In this document: positions 1 through 7,267 of the stretch, in pieces
How positions within the stretch are numbered: position 1 is the first letter of the stretch
Layout: every line of letters begins with the position of its first letter
Assembly: GCA_964590495.1 (NCBI GenBank)
Contig: CAZPWQ010000130.1
Location: 1-9,447, forward strand
Reading direction: 5' to 3'
DNA: 9,447 bases
DNA from: CAZPWQ01 sp964590495
GTDB taxonomy: Bacteria; Bacteroidota; Rhodothermia; Balneolales; Balneolaceae
Notes under the pieces: model-generated
Database searches by the model: none
What the model saw: only the letters and a program-made list of their open reading frames with translations
What the model was told of the DNA's origin: nothing
Program-made: the position numbers and the translations under genes

Positions 1-1195
1 AGGGACTGCGATCACTTATTACAGGAACGGCGTAGTTACCGGCTTCAAAATCCAAAAAATGGATCGGGAAAGTCCACCGGCCAAGTTCATCATGAAGATT
101 AGGGCGCATGATTTCGGCCGGAACTTCATTCCCTTTCGCTTTGGCTATCTGTAGTGCCTGGCGCATCTTTGCAGAAATTTGTCCCCTCCCCTTTAATATA
201 TTTTCAGGAGATGTTATTTCCTCTGAAGATATATTCCGCTGATCATAAATCCCCTCTTCTATCCATATTTTAGAACCCGGGCCTATCAGATCAAAGACAT
301 GCGGAGGAGTTCTGCTCTCAATGTCACCTGAAAGATGTTTACGCCAGCAGACATCAAATCCGCTCACAGCACCGTGCAGCATACGTTCGGATTCAATCCT
401 GAATTCACATTGTTTACATTTGGTACCGATAACCGGTGTTTCTTTTATATGCTCAAAATATAACCGGCGAAAACGATACAATATCTCTTCGAACGTTTCT
501 CCTTGAAAATGTTCTTCCGCAAACTGAGGATCGTTATGAATCATATCGATCTGTTCACTGACATCTATTCTTGCCAAAAGATCCTGCTCGGAAGCGGGAA
601 TTTCGGCTTCCGGCTGTTCCCTGTTGTTATCCGGATTCAATAAATAATGCAGATTATCAGTCTGAGACTTCCCTCTTTTGTCCGGCACTGCCAGGATCGG
701 TATCAAATTATATTCGGGATAAAGTTTGCCGATTAAATAAACCTGATAGGCAAATCCAAGCAGATATCTTCGCCATTTGGAATAAATGTCACCGTGCCGG
801 TTAACTAAATTATGCTTTTTTGAACTAAAAGCTTTTATCTGAACATTGTATATGTTTAAATCTTTTCCGGATTTTTCAATTACGGGCAGTTTTGCCATCA
901 TATTATCGAGAATAAAAATGGCATCAAAGAGAACGGTATTATCTGTTTTCAATAATATCTGAGTCTGCTCAAAAGCGTCCGCAACGGAATTTTCACCAAC
1001 AAATTTACCATCGCGATAAGCCGAACGTAAAAGCGACTTCAGCAGTCGTTTATTGTATGCGGCATGCTCGATAAACGGTTGTGAACGCTGGTCTTCCGGG
1101 TATAATTCAGCTTTATAAAATAGCTTGGTGGAACATACGAGTCCGGCTTTAAACAGATGCCTTGTGAAATAATCTTGTTCCGGATCAGCAGACAT
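1..1195 (-). CDS. DUF2779-type nuclease-like protein, RecB/Cas4-like region plus start of a DnaQ-like exonuclease domain (C-terminus cut by window edge)
   Basis: The minus strand is open from an ATG at 1195-1193 to the left edge, giving 398 visible residues with no stop. Seen: residues 17-28 contain a GLVC-type motif with C21; three more cysteines follow at C260, C263 (CxxC) and C283. A 1+3 cysteine layout is known from iron-sulfur RecB-family nucleases such as Cas4 and AddB. Between them, residues 85-155 resemble the PD-(D/E)XK core of DUF2779 proteins, with Q119-x-K121 in place of ExK. Residues 377-391 (HFLDFE, D382 and E384, then AVP) match the DxE ExoI motif that opens the DnaQ-like half of this family. 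The start lies 1 base after the murB stop (TGA, T, ATG) with no strong Shine-Dalgarno site, so translation is probably coupled to murB. Role inferred: DNA or RNA processing in the cytoplasm; substrate unknown. Family assignment is from motif memory, not a search. Confidence 0.72.
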   Translation of the reverse strand, partial: MSADPEQDYFTRHLFKAGLVCSTKLFYKAELYPEDQRSQPFIEHAAYNKRLLKSLLRSAYRDGKFVGENSVADAFEQTQILLKTDNTVLFDAIFILDNMMAKLPVIEKSGKDLNIYNVQIKAFSSKKHNLVNRHGDIYSKWRRYLLGFAYQVYLIGKLYPEYNLIPILAVPDKRGKSQTDNLHYLLNPDNNREQPEAEIPASEQDLLARIDVSEQIDMIHNDPQFAEEHFQGETFEEILYRFRRLYFEHIKETPVIGTKCKQCEFRIESERMLHGAVSGFDVCWRKHLSGDIESRTPPHVFDLIGPGSKIWIEEGIYDQRNISSEEITSPENILKGRGQISAKMRQALQIAKAKGNEVPAEIMRPNLHDELGRWTFPIHFLDFEAGNYAVPVISDRSP

Positions 1196-1196
1196 A

Positions 1197-2252
1197 TCAT
1201 TCAATTATATTAACTTCCGGAACCAGTTCAATCCCAAACTCCTCCTTCACCGACGTTCGTATCGCTTTAGCCAATTCCAGTATCTCACTTCCCGAAGCAC
1301 CACCGTGATTGACGATCACCAGGGCCTGCTGTTCATAGGTACCGGTATTGCCGACGATTTTTCCTTTCCATCCGGTTTCCTCTATCAGCCAGCCTGCCGG
1401 GACTTTTACCCGGTCATCTTCAACGGGATAACCGGGGACTTCAGGATACGCCTGCTGCAACCGTCCAAAAACCCTGTGCGATACTACCGGGTTTTTGAAA
1501 AAGCTACCTGCATTTCCAATATCGGCGGGATCAGGAAGCTTACTGTTGCGTATTTCTATAACCGTATCACTGATATCCCTGATGCCGGGATCAGTTATTC
1601 CTTTTTCTTTAAGCCTGGTTTGAAGAGCCCCGTAAGAAGTATTGATCTCAGGATTTTTCGACAGCTTCAGCTCTACAGCGGTGATAATCAGCTTTCCCTT
1701 CAGCTCATTTTTAAAAATGCTGTCGCGATATCCGAACCGGCATTCCTCTTTATTAAAGATGAGCTTTTTACCTCCGTTTATCTCCAATGCATCCAGCGAT
1801 TCAAAGACATCTTTCAACTCTGCCCCGTAAGCACCGATATTCTGGATGGGCGCTGCCCCCACCATGCCGGGTATAAGGGAGAGGTTTTCAATTCCGCCCC
1901 AGCCGTTGTCTACACAGTAGCGTACAAGTTCATGCCAGTTTTCACCGGCGCCGACCCGCAGCCTGATATGTTCATCCGCCTCCCGGACAACTTTCCTTCC
2001 TTTTATACTCATATGAAGAATCAACCCGTCGAAATCACCCGCAAAAAGGATGTTACTGCCACCACCCAAAACAAAAACCGGCTCTTTTTCAACGGCCGAT
2101 GAATTCAGGATGTTTTTCAGCTGATCTTCTGATTTTATCGAGGCAAACAGTTTCGCCTTTGCAGAAATATTAAGCGTATTGTAAGGCTGAAGGTCAATAT
2201 CTGTCTGAATGAGAGAAGGATAAGAAGTATCTAACATCGAATACCTGTGCAT
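1197..2252 (-). CDS. murB: UDP-N-acetylmuramate dehydrogenase (UDP-N-acetylenolpyruvoylglucosamine reductase), type I
   Basis: MurB reduces UDP-GlcNAc-enolpyruvate to UDP-MurNAc with NADPH and FAD in the cytoplasm, the second committed step of peptidoglycan precursor synthesis. Seen in 351 residues: the N-terminal YNT motif at 24-26, the FAD-binding VLGGGSN loop at 61-67, IPGMVGAAPIQNIGAYG at 127-143, GYRDSIF at 174-180 (the Tyr-loop region and Arg of type I, E. coli-like enzymes), the catalytic Ser in NAGSFFKNP (S250), and the C-terminal catalytic Glu in LVPEV (E346). Length fits type I enzymes (about 340). All key residues are present, so it should be active. The ATG directly follows the TAA of the upstream CBS-domain gene (TAAATG), which suggests one transcript and translational coupling. 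An in-frame ATG five codons later, preceded by AGG, is an alternative start. Confidence 0.96.
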   Translation of the reverse strand: MHRYSMLDTSYPSLIQTDIDLQPYNTLNISAKAKLFASIKSEDQLKNILNSSAVEKEPVFVLGGGSNILFAGDFDGLILHMSIKGRKVVREADEHIRLRVGAGENWHELVRYCVDNGWGGIENLSLIPGMVGAAPIQNIGAYGAELKDVFESLDALEINGGKKLIFNKEECRFGYRDSIFKNELKGKLIITAVELKLSKNPEINTSYGALQTRLKEKGITDPGIRDISDTVIEIRNSKLPDPADIGNAGSFFKNPVVSHRVFGRLQQAYPEVPGYPVEDDRVKVPAGWLIEETGWKGKIVGNTGTYEQQALVIVNHGGASGSEILELAKAIRTSVKEEFGIELVPEVNIIE

Positions 2253-3653
2253 TTAATCTTCGCGTTTATAGCGGTCTTTTGAATTCTTTGATCCGGGTGA
2301 AAGAACTTTTACCCTGAGCTTGCGAACACGGTTATTTTTAGTGGAATGTATGGTTAACTCCAGGTTTCGATAATACACCCGTTCGCCTACATTCGGTATA
2401 CGTTCGGTAATATGATAAACCAATCCGCCCAATGTCTCGAATTCATCCTCATTAGAGGTTATCTCACATTCCAGGATATCCTCCATATCATCCAGATCGA
2501 TTTTGGCATCAAAGATGTATACTCCGCTCTTGAACCTGGTATACAGACGTTCTTCAAGCTCATCATATTCATCCGTTATATCACCGATAATCTCCTCGAG
2601 AATATCGTCCAGGGTTATTAACCCTTCGGTCCCGCCGTATTCATCAACCACAATAGCTATATGTGTTTTCTCCTGCTGGAAATCCCTGAGCAGGTCATCA
2701 AGTTTTTTGGTTGCAGGAATAAAAAGCGCTTTGCGGGCAATGGTTCTCCAGTTGATGGTTGTTCGTTCAATATCGGAATTGATATAAGGCAATACATCTT
2801 TGGCGTGAATGATCCCAAGTATATTATCGAGATCATTTTCATATAAAGGCATCCGCGATAAGCCTCTTTCGCGAACCTGGGTTAATACTTCGTCGAGGGA
2901 ACTGCCGGTAGAAACCGCAACAATATTCACCCGGGAGGTCATAATTTCCCGGACAGTCGTAGTGCCGAATTCAATAACATTTTCTATTATCTCCCTCTCA
3001 TCGCTCCTGATCGATCCCTCTTTCTCACTTACTTCGGCCATCGTCATTATATCTTCCGACGTCATTTTGCTGTTCGGCTTCGGCAATCGTTCTTCCAGGC
3101 TCAAAGTACTGTTGGCGATTAGGCTGGACAGCGGTTTTAAAAGCACATACATCGAATAAATAAATCGACTTAAACCCCGGGCAGATTTTAGCGGATCATT
3201 TATGGCGATAACTTTGGGGGTTATTTCGCTCAGTATCAGGATGGTAAAGGTCAACACAATTACCTCGGTGACATAAACGAGAACTTCTGCCAGACCGAAA
3301 TAGGCTACGATATTTCCCGTTACTACAGCAGCAAGTACCGACGTGATAATATTTGCAAATGTATTCCCTATCAGAATGGTTGCCAGCAACCGGCGCGGCC
3401 GGCCCAGCATCTGTACGATGAGCTTATCTGCAGAACCTTCTGTTTCACTTTCATCCAGAATATCCTGCTGATTTATCAGGGAAAAAAAGGCAACTTCGGA
3501 TCCGGAAAATAAGCCGGAAAAAGCAAGCCCTAATGCGATTAAGGCTAATTGAATGATCAAATCAACGGGATTCAACAAAGATTCCAATCCCGCCAAATCA
3601 TTTGCCTGTAAAAACAGATTGATTATATAAAGAAAACTGTTCGGGTCGTCCAA
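2253..3653 (-). CDS. HlyC/CorC family (CNNM-CBS) membrane protein, GldE-like, TTG start
   Basis: 466 residues in the order of the CNNM/CorC family. A DUF21 membrane domain spans about 31-180, with hydrophobic segments near 31-57, 93-116, 123-146 and 161-180; it carries SGLFSGSEVAFFSL at 46-59 and SEITPKV at 142-148. A CBS pair follows at about 233-290 (REIMTSRVNIVAV) and 303-357 (DEYGGTEGLITLDDILEEI at 337-355), then a CorC/HlyC C-terminal domain at about 370-452. Known members are implicated in Mg2+/Co2+ efflux; the Bacteroidota member GldE is linked to gliding motility and lies beside ssb, as here. No other gld gene is visible, so a motility role is not supported. The start is TTG at 3653-3651: a TAA stop is the codon just before it, and the first in-frame ATG is codon 82, which would delete the first membrane segment. 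AGG lies only 3 bases before the TTG. It is probably the first gene of a unit with murB. Confidence 0.93.
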   Translation of the reverse strand: MDDPNSFLYIINLFLQANDLAGLESLLNPVDLIIQLALIALGLAFSGLFSGSEVAFFSLINQQDILDESETEGSADKLIVQMLGRPRRLLATILIGNTFANIITSVLAAVVTGNIVAYFGLAEVLVYVTEVIVLTFTILILSEITPKVIAINDPLKSARGLSRFIYSMYVLLKPLSSLIANSTLSLEERLPKPNSKMTSEDIMTMAEVSEKEGSIRSDEREIIENVIEFGTTTVREIMTSRVNIVAVSTGSSLDEVLTQVRERGLSRMPLYENDLDNILGIIHAKDVLPYINSDIERTTINWRTIARKALFIPATKKLDDLLRDFQQEKTHIAIVVDEYGGTEGLITLDDILEEIIGDITDEYDELEERLYTRFKSGVYIFDAKIDLDDMEDILECEITSNEDEFETLGGLVYHITERIPNVGERVYYRNLELTIHSTKNNRVRKLRVKVLSPGSKNSKDRYKRED

Positions 3654-3717
3654 TTACCTGATTTAATTATCATTTTATCTGTAAGCTATGCACTTGAAAC
3701 TCTTTGCGCAACTACAG

Positions 3718-3752
3718 AAAAAGCGACAAAGCCAAAAACTTTGCCGCTTTTT
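3718..3752 (-). terminator. Rho-independent terminator of ssb
   Basis: The arms at 3718-3731 and 3739-3752 pair over 14 positions around a 7-base loop (3732-3738). Read on the minus strand the only non-Watson-Crick position is a G-U wobble, and the right arm ends in five T residues. It lies 24 bases past the ssb stop and before the GldE-like gene, so it should end or attenuate ssb transcription. On the plus strand the same position is an A-C mismatch, so minus-strand use is favoured, although the symmetric A/T tracts could allow weak activity both ways. Confidence 0.85.
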
Positions 3753-3775
3753 CATTTTATGCCGGTTTTTATCGT

Positions 3776-4216
3776 CTAAAACGGAAGATCATCGTCAATA
3801 TCGTCCAGATCTTCGTTCAGATCAACACTGCTCGATACAGGCTTTGAATCCTGCGGCTTCTGTGATGCATTACCGCCTCCGCTCCCTTTACTGTCGAGCA
3901 TGGTCATTGTCAGTGCTTTTATTTCGGTCGTATAACGAGTCTGTCCATCTTTATCTTCCCACTTGCGGGTTTGTATCGGACCCTCAATATAAACCTGAGA
4001 ACCTTTTTTCAGATATTCCTGGCAAATCTCTGCCGTTCGTCCCCAGGCGACAACCCGGTGCCATTCCGTGTTTTCCTTCCACTCTCCCTGGCTGTCCTTA
4101 TATCGCTCGGAAGTTGCGATAGACATATTCGCAACTGCAGTATTAGATTGCGTGTATCGTACTTCGGGATCCTGTCCCAATCGACCAATAATCATTGCTT
4201 TATTAAGTGAACTCAT
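3776..4216 (-). CDS. ssb: Single-stranded DNA-binding protein
   Basis: Binds and protects single-stranded DNA during replication, recombination and repair, and recruits partner proteins through its acidic C-terminal tip. Seen in 146 residues: an OB-fold domain at about 1-106 starting with LNKAMIIGRLGQDPEVRYT, with aromatic positions W52, W58 and W86 in EWHRVVAWGRTAE and RKWED; a short Gly/Ser/Gln linker at about 107-130; and an acidic tail ending DDDLPF, the partner-binding tip. Length is normal for a bacterial SSB. The ATG at 4216-4214 has GAGG 8 bases upstream (4228-4225). The gene is followed by a terminator and then the GldE-like gene, an order I know from Bacteroidota. In Flavobacterium mutY precedes ssb, but here the upstream neighbour is a divergent peptidase. 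Confidence 0.97.
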   Translation of the reverse strand: MSSLNKAMIIGRLGQDPEVRYTQSNTAVANMSIATSERYKDSQGEWKENTEWHRVVAWGRTAEICQEYLKKGSQVYIEGPIQTRKWEDKDGQTRYTTEIKALTMTMLDSKGSGGGNASQKPQDSKPVSSSVDLNEDLDDIDDDLPF

Positions 4217-4544
4217 AATCCTTACCTCTTTGGTTTTCGTTATCGTTACTAAAGGTAAGACTTATTTAAGACGAATTCCTTACAGAAAAATTTCATTTTT
4301 TTCATTTTTATTGTTTTAAATGGTAAAAATATTCCCCTATAAAGATGTTAAGGAGTATTATTCTTATCATTTGCTGGCTGAATTTATTGCAAATCAGGTA
4401 AATTTTTTCAAATAATTACTGTAAAAATCATATATAGGTAAGTTGCTTGTTCTACTGTAACACTTGTTTCTGTTCGAGTCGTTGCCGGTGGGTAGCCACC
4501 TGGATATCAACCAGGGAATTGCTAATTTAAAATATTCTAATCAT
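4217..4544. other. Divergent intergenic region between ssb and the S9 peptidase
   Basis: This 328-base AT-rich stretch must hold the promoters of both divergent genes. Apart from the ssb leader hairpin, I found no promoter good enough to place. On the minus strand TACCTTTA (4257-4250) is a near match to the Bacteroidota -7 box TAnnTTTG but lacks a TTG at the right distance. On the plus strand no convincing match was found. Just upstream of the peptidase start are two small overlapping hairpins (4487-4500 and 4499-4515). No supported gene lies here; the longest ATG-led reading I traced is an 18-residue ORF. Confidence 0.6.
4221..4259 (-). promoter_or_regulatory. ssb leader: ribosome binding site inside a potential hairpin
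   Basis: CTTACCT (read from 4259 to 4253 on the minus strand) is perfectly complementary to AGGTAAG (4227-4221). Two further U-A pairs are possible across one bulged G. The right arm contains the AGG of the GAGG Shine-Dalgarno site for ssb, so the folded leader would hide the ribosome binding site. The inverted repeat is seen directly; a regulatory role is inferred. The stem has only three G-C pairs, so it may be marginally stable. Confidence 0.4.
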
Positions 4545-7265
4545 ATGAATCGTATTTACTTTCTTTTAATTGCCGGGCTCTGCTTTGTATTGAATCTGAC
4601 AACAGGCTTGGCTCAATCTGCGGAATGGACCGTCGAAGATGTAATCAATCAGGAAAATGCCTCGGGACTTGAATTTTCACCTGACGGAAAATCTATTGTC
4701 TGGATAAAATCATTCCCCAACCGGGAGAAAGACCGAACGGATCGTGACCTTTATCTTACCCGCCTGGATATTAAAGAGGATGGTGAATTCAAGACCATTC
4801 AGCTGACCCGCGGTGATGAATCCGATTACAGTCCGCTGTTTTCCAAAAACGGTGAGACAATCTATTTTTTGTCCTCGCGTGATGAAGGAAAAAAACTTTG
4901 GGCTATGAGCATTTATGGGGGCGAGCCGTATGAAGTCCACACTTTTGAGACCGGCATATCCGATATCAAATGGATGGATGATGAAAATCTTGTTTTTAAA
5001 TCCAATGAGGGTAAAACGCTTTACGAAGAACAGCTGGAGGAAAAGAAAGACAATACGGTGGTAGTGGAAGATACCGCTCATTTCAAATCCAGCCGCGTGT
5101 ATTCATTTAATTTGGAAGAGAAAGAAATAAATCGTCTCACAGATAACAGATATCCCGTCGGTGAATTTGAGATATCAGATGACGGAAAATGGCTGGTTAC
5201 CTCCCATCGCATGTCGCCGCATTACGGAGCTGATGCTCATCCGAAAACCACTTATTACCTGTGGAACCTGGAAGAGGAATCGAACCAGGAAATTTTTAAG
5301 GGAGAATTCCAAACACCCGGCAATTTTGAGTTTACAGAGGATAACAACGGTTTCTACTTCGTCTCAGTAAAATCATCCGATCCCCAGTGGAATGGCGCCG
5401 GCATCAGCATTCTGCATTATTATTTGCTTGAAGACAACAGCATACAGGAAGTACCCATCGACTGGGACTGGGGACTTGGTTCCGGCTTTGATTTGTTCGG
5501 CAACGATGTGATGGTCGGACTTGCAAACGGCGCTACGATAAAACTGGCCTACCTGCAAAAGAATGATGACGGCTGGACGAAAAAAACGGTCGATGCCGGT
5601 TCGATGGATGAGCATGTAACGGTTACCTCCGTTGGTAAAAACAATAAGAAACTGGTTTATGTCTATTCCACTGCTTCCACAACACCACAATACCTCCTTG
5701 CAGAATTGAAGACGGGAAGGAGGTCCGTTACCATCCCAGAGGGCGAAGAAATTATCAAATTAAACGATTACCTGGATGAGAAAATCAAAGCCCGTACCGA
5801 AGTTGTAACCTGGCAGGGAGCCATGGACGATGAGGTTACGGGTATACTCTATTATCCCAAAGATTACCAGGAAGGACGGCAATATCCGCTTGTGGTCTCG
5901 ATTCATGGCGGCCCGTCAGGAGTTGACCTGGATATCTGGGGGGAATCATGGGCTTACTTCCCGAATATCTTCTCCCAAAAAGGAGCCTTTGTACTGATGC
6001 CGAATTATCACGGCTCATCGAATCATGGCCAGGAGTTTGTCGAATCTATCAAAGGCAATTATTACGATTTAGAGCTGCCCGATATCATGGCCGGAATCGA
6101 CATGCTTGATGAAAAGGGAATGATCGACCGGGATTCACTGGGAGTTCAGGGATGGTCAAACGGAGCTATTCTGACAACGATGCTCACAGTCAAACATCCG
6201 GATGTATTTAAAGTTGCCGCTCCGGGTGCAGGTGATGTCAACTGGACTTCCGACTACGGAACCTGCTCGTTCGGTGTACAGTTCGACCAAAGCTATTTTG
6301 GGGGAGCCCCGTGGGATAATACCTCCGGCAAGATCTACAATGAGAGCTATATTCAGAAATCGCCTCTTTTTGAGATGGAAAAGGTGAAAACGCCGACGAT
6401 TATTTTCCACGGCAGCGAAGATCGTGCTGTTCCCCGCGATCAGGGCTGGGAGTATTACCGTGCACTGCAGCAGATCGACCAGGCACCGGTTCGCTTCCTG
6501 TGGTTTCCCGATCAACCTCACGGGCTCCGGAAGATCACCCATCAGACACGTAAGATGGAAGAGGAAATCCGCTGGTTCGACAAATACCTGTTCGGTACTT
6601 ATGAGCCGGAAAATGAAACTTTTAAAGAAGATGGTCCACTGGCCGAGCTCCTGAACAAAGACAAAGCTCGAACATCCGAAGGTTTGTACGGTGTGATGCA
6701 GAATGGAGTGTTAATTCCAGAGACAGTAGCCATTAAAAAAGATTCCATATCTATCGGTCGTTTTGAAGTAACCAACGAACAGTTTGCCGCCTTTAAGGAA
6801 TCACACTCCTATCCCGCGGTACAAGCTAATTACCCTGCCACGGGCATTAACCCGGAAGAAGCACAGGAGTATACCGAATGGCTGAGCAGTACGACCGGTG
6901 CAATATACCGGCTGCCGAACCATGAGGAGGCTGAGAAACTACATAAAAAGGCAAAGGAATCAGCCTCCTCCGAAAATACTCTTAACTATTGGGCCGGGTA
7001 TGATATCACTCTTGACGAAGTACCGGAATTCAGGAAAAAACTTGAAGAGCTGAATCAGTCGCTGCTTAAGGAGGTCGGATCATACAAAAGTATCAAAATC
7101 GGCGAGGCGCGTATCTTTGATCTTGGAGGAAACGCAGCTGAATTATATACCGGGATGGATGATAATACCACCTACGGTTATACGGCAGACAGTTTTGTAG
7201 ACGACCGCAGCAAAGCAATAAAACCATCTAAATCATATACAGGGATGAGAGTGATAAAGGAATAA
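4545..7265 (+). CDS. Secreted S9-family serine peptidase (prolyl oligopeptidase/DPP-like) with C-terminal FGE-sulfatase-like domain
   Basis: 906 residues from the ATG at 4545. An upstream in-frame TTG at 4464 exists, but the ATG directly begins a signal peptide (residues 1 to about 23; basic MNR, hydrophobic core, GLA-Q cleavage region, no lipobox), so export is likely. Residues about 28-418 form a beta-propeller of S9 type with repeats such as LEFSPDGKSIVW and FEISDDGKWLV. The hydrolase domain (about 428-683) has HGGP at 454-457, nucleophile S538 in GWSNG, D626 in GSEDRAVP and H659 in PDQPHG, so the triad is complete. Expected role: cleavage of oligopeptides outside the cytoplasm, often after Pro or Ala in this family; specificity unknown. 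Residues about 715-906 are extra for S9 and resemble FGE-sulfatase/SUMF1: FEVTN 740-744, YRLPN 788-792, DLGGNAAELY 859-868 and YTGMRV 898-903, with no cysteine. There is no Shine-Dalgarno site. The gene ends 2 bases from the convergent dehydrogenase. Confidence 0.92.
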   Translation: MNRIYFLLIAGLCFVLNLTTGLAQSAEWTVEDVINQENASGLEFSPDGKSIVWIKSFPNREKDRTDRDLYLTRLDIKEDGEFKTIQLTRGDESDYSPLFSKNGETIYFLSSRDEGKKLWAMSIYGGEPYEVHTFETGISDIKWMDDENLVFKSNEGKTLYEEQLEEKKDNTVVVEDTAHFKSSRVYSFNLEEKEINRLTDNRYPVGEFEISDDGKWLVTSHRMSPHYGADAHPKTTYYLWNLEEESNQEIFKGEFQTPGNFEFTEDNNGFYFVSVKSSDPQWNGAGISILHYYLLEDNSIQEVPIDWDWGLGSGFDLFGNDVMVGLANGATIKLAYLQKNDDGWTKKTVDAGSMDEHVTVTSVGKNNKKLVYVYSTASTTPQYLLAELKTGRRSVTIPEGEEIIKLNDYLDEKIKARTEVVTWQGAMDDEVTGILYYPKDYQEGRQYPLVVSIHGGPSGVDLDIWGESWAYFPNIFSQKGAFVLMPNYHGSSNHGQEFVESIKGNYYDLELPDIMAGIDMLDEKGMIDRDSLGVQGWSNGAILTTMLTVKHPDVFKVAAPGAGDVNWTSDYGTCSFGVQFDQSYFGGAPWDNTSGKIYNESYIQKSPLFEMEKVKTPTIIFHGSEDRAVPRDQGWEYYRALQQIDQAPVRFLWFPDQPHGLRKITHQTRKMEEEIRWFDKYLFGTYEPENETFKEDGPLAELLNKDKARTSEGLYGVMQNGVLIPETVAIKKDSISIGRFEVTNEQFAAFKESHSYPAVQANYPATGINPEEAQEYTEWLSSTTGAIYRLPNHEEAEKLHKKAKESASSENTLNYWAGYDITLDEVPEFRKKLEELNQSLLKEVGSYKSIKIGEARIFDLGGNAAELYTGMDDNTTYGYTADSFVDDRSKAIKPSKSYTGMRVIKE

Positions 7266-7267
7266 TC

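Noticed and set aside
321..804. Two plus-strand ORFs of 61 and 77 codons in the left part
   Set aside because: They overlap the long open minus-strand frame with DUF2779 and cysteine motifs that runs off the left edge.
1305..2102. 265-codon open frame on the plus strand antisense to murB
   Set aside because: murB is certain by motifs on the minus strand; the antisense frame has no family features or start signal.
4250..4257. TACCTTTA as a Bacteroidota -7 box for ssb
   Set aside because: The last base differs from TAnnTTTG and there is no TTG at the expected upstream distance.
4345..4401. 18-residue hydrophobic ORF (MLRSIILIICWLNLLQIR) in the ssb/peptidase divergent region
   Set aside because: It has no Shine-Dalgarno site before its ATG, is very short, and such frames are expected by chance in AT-rich DNA.
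4464..4544. 27-codon TTG-initiated extension of the peptidase
   Set aside because: The extension precedes a clear signal peptide beginning at the ATG at 4545; an extra 27 polar residues would bury the signal sequence.
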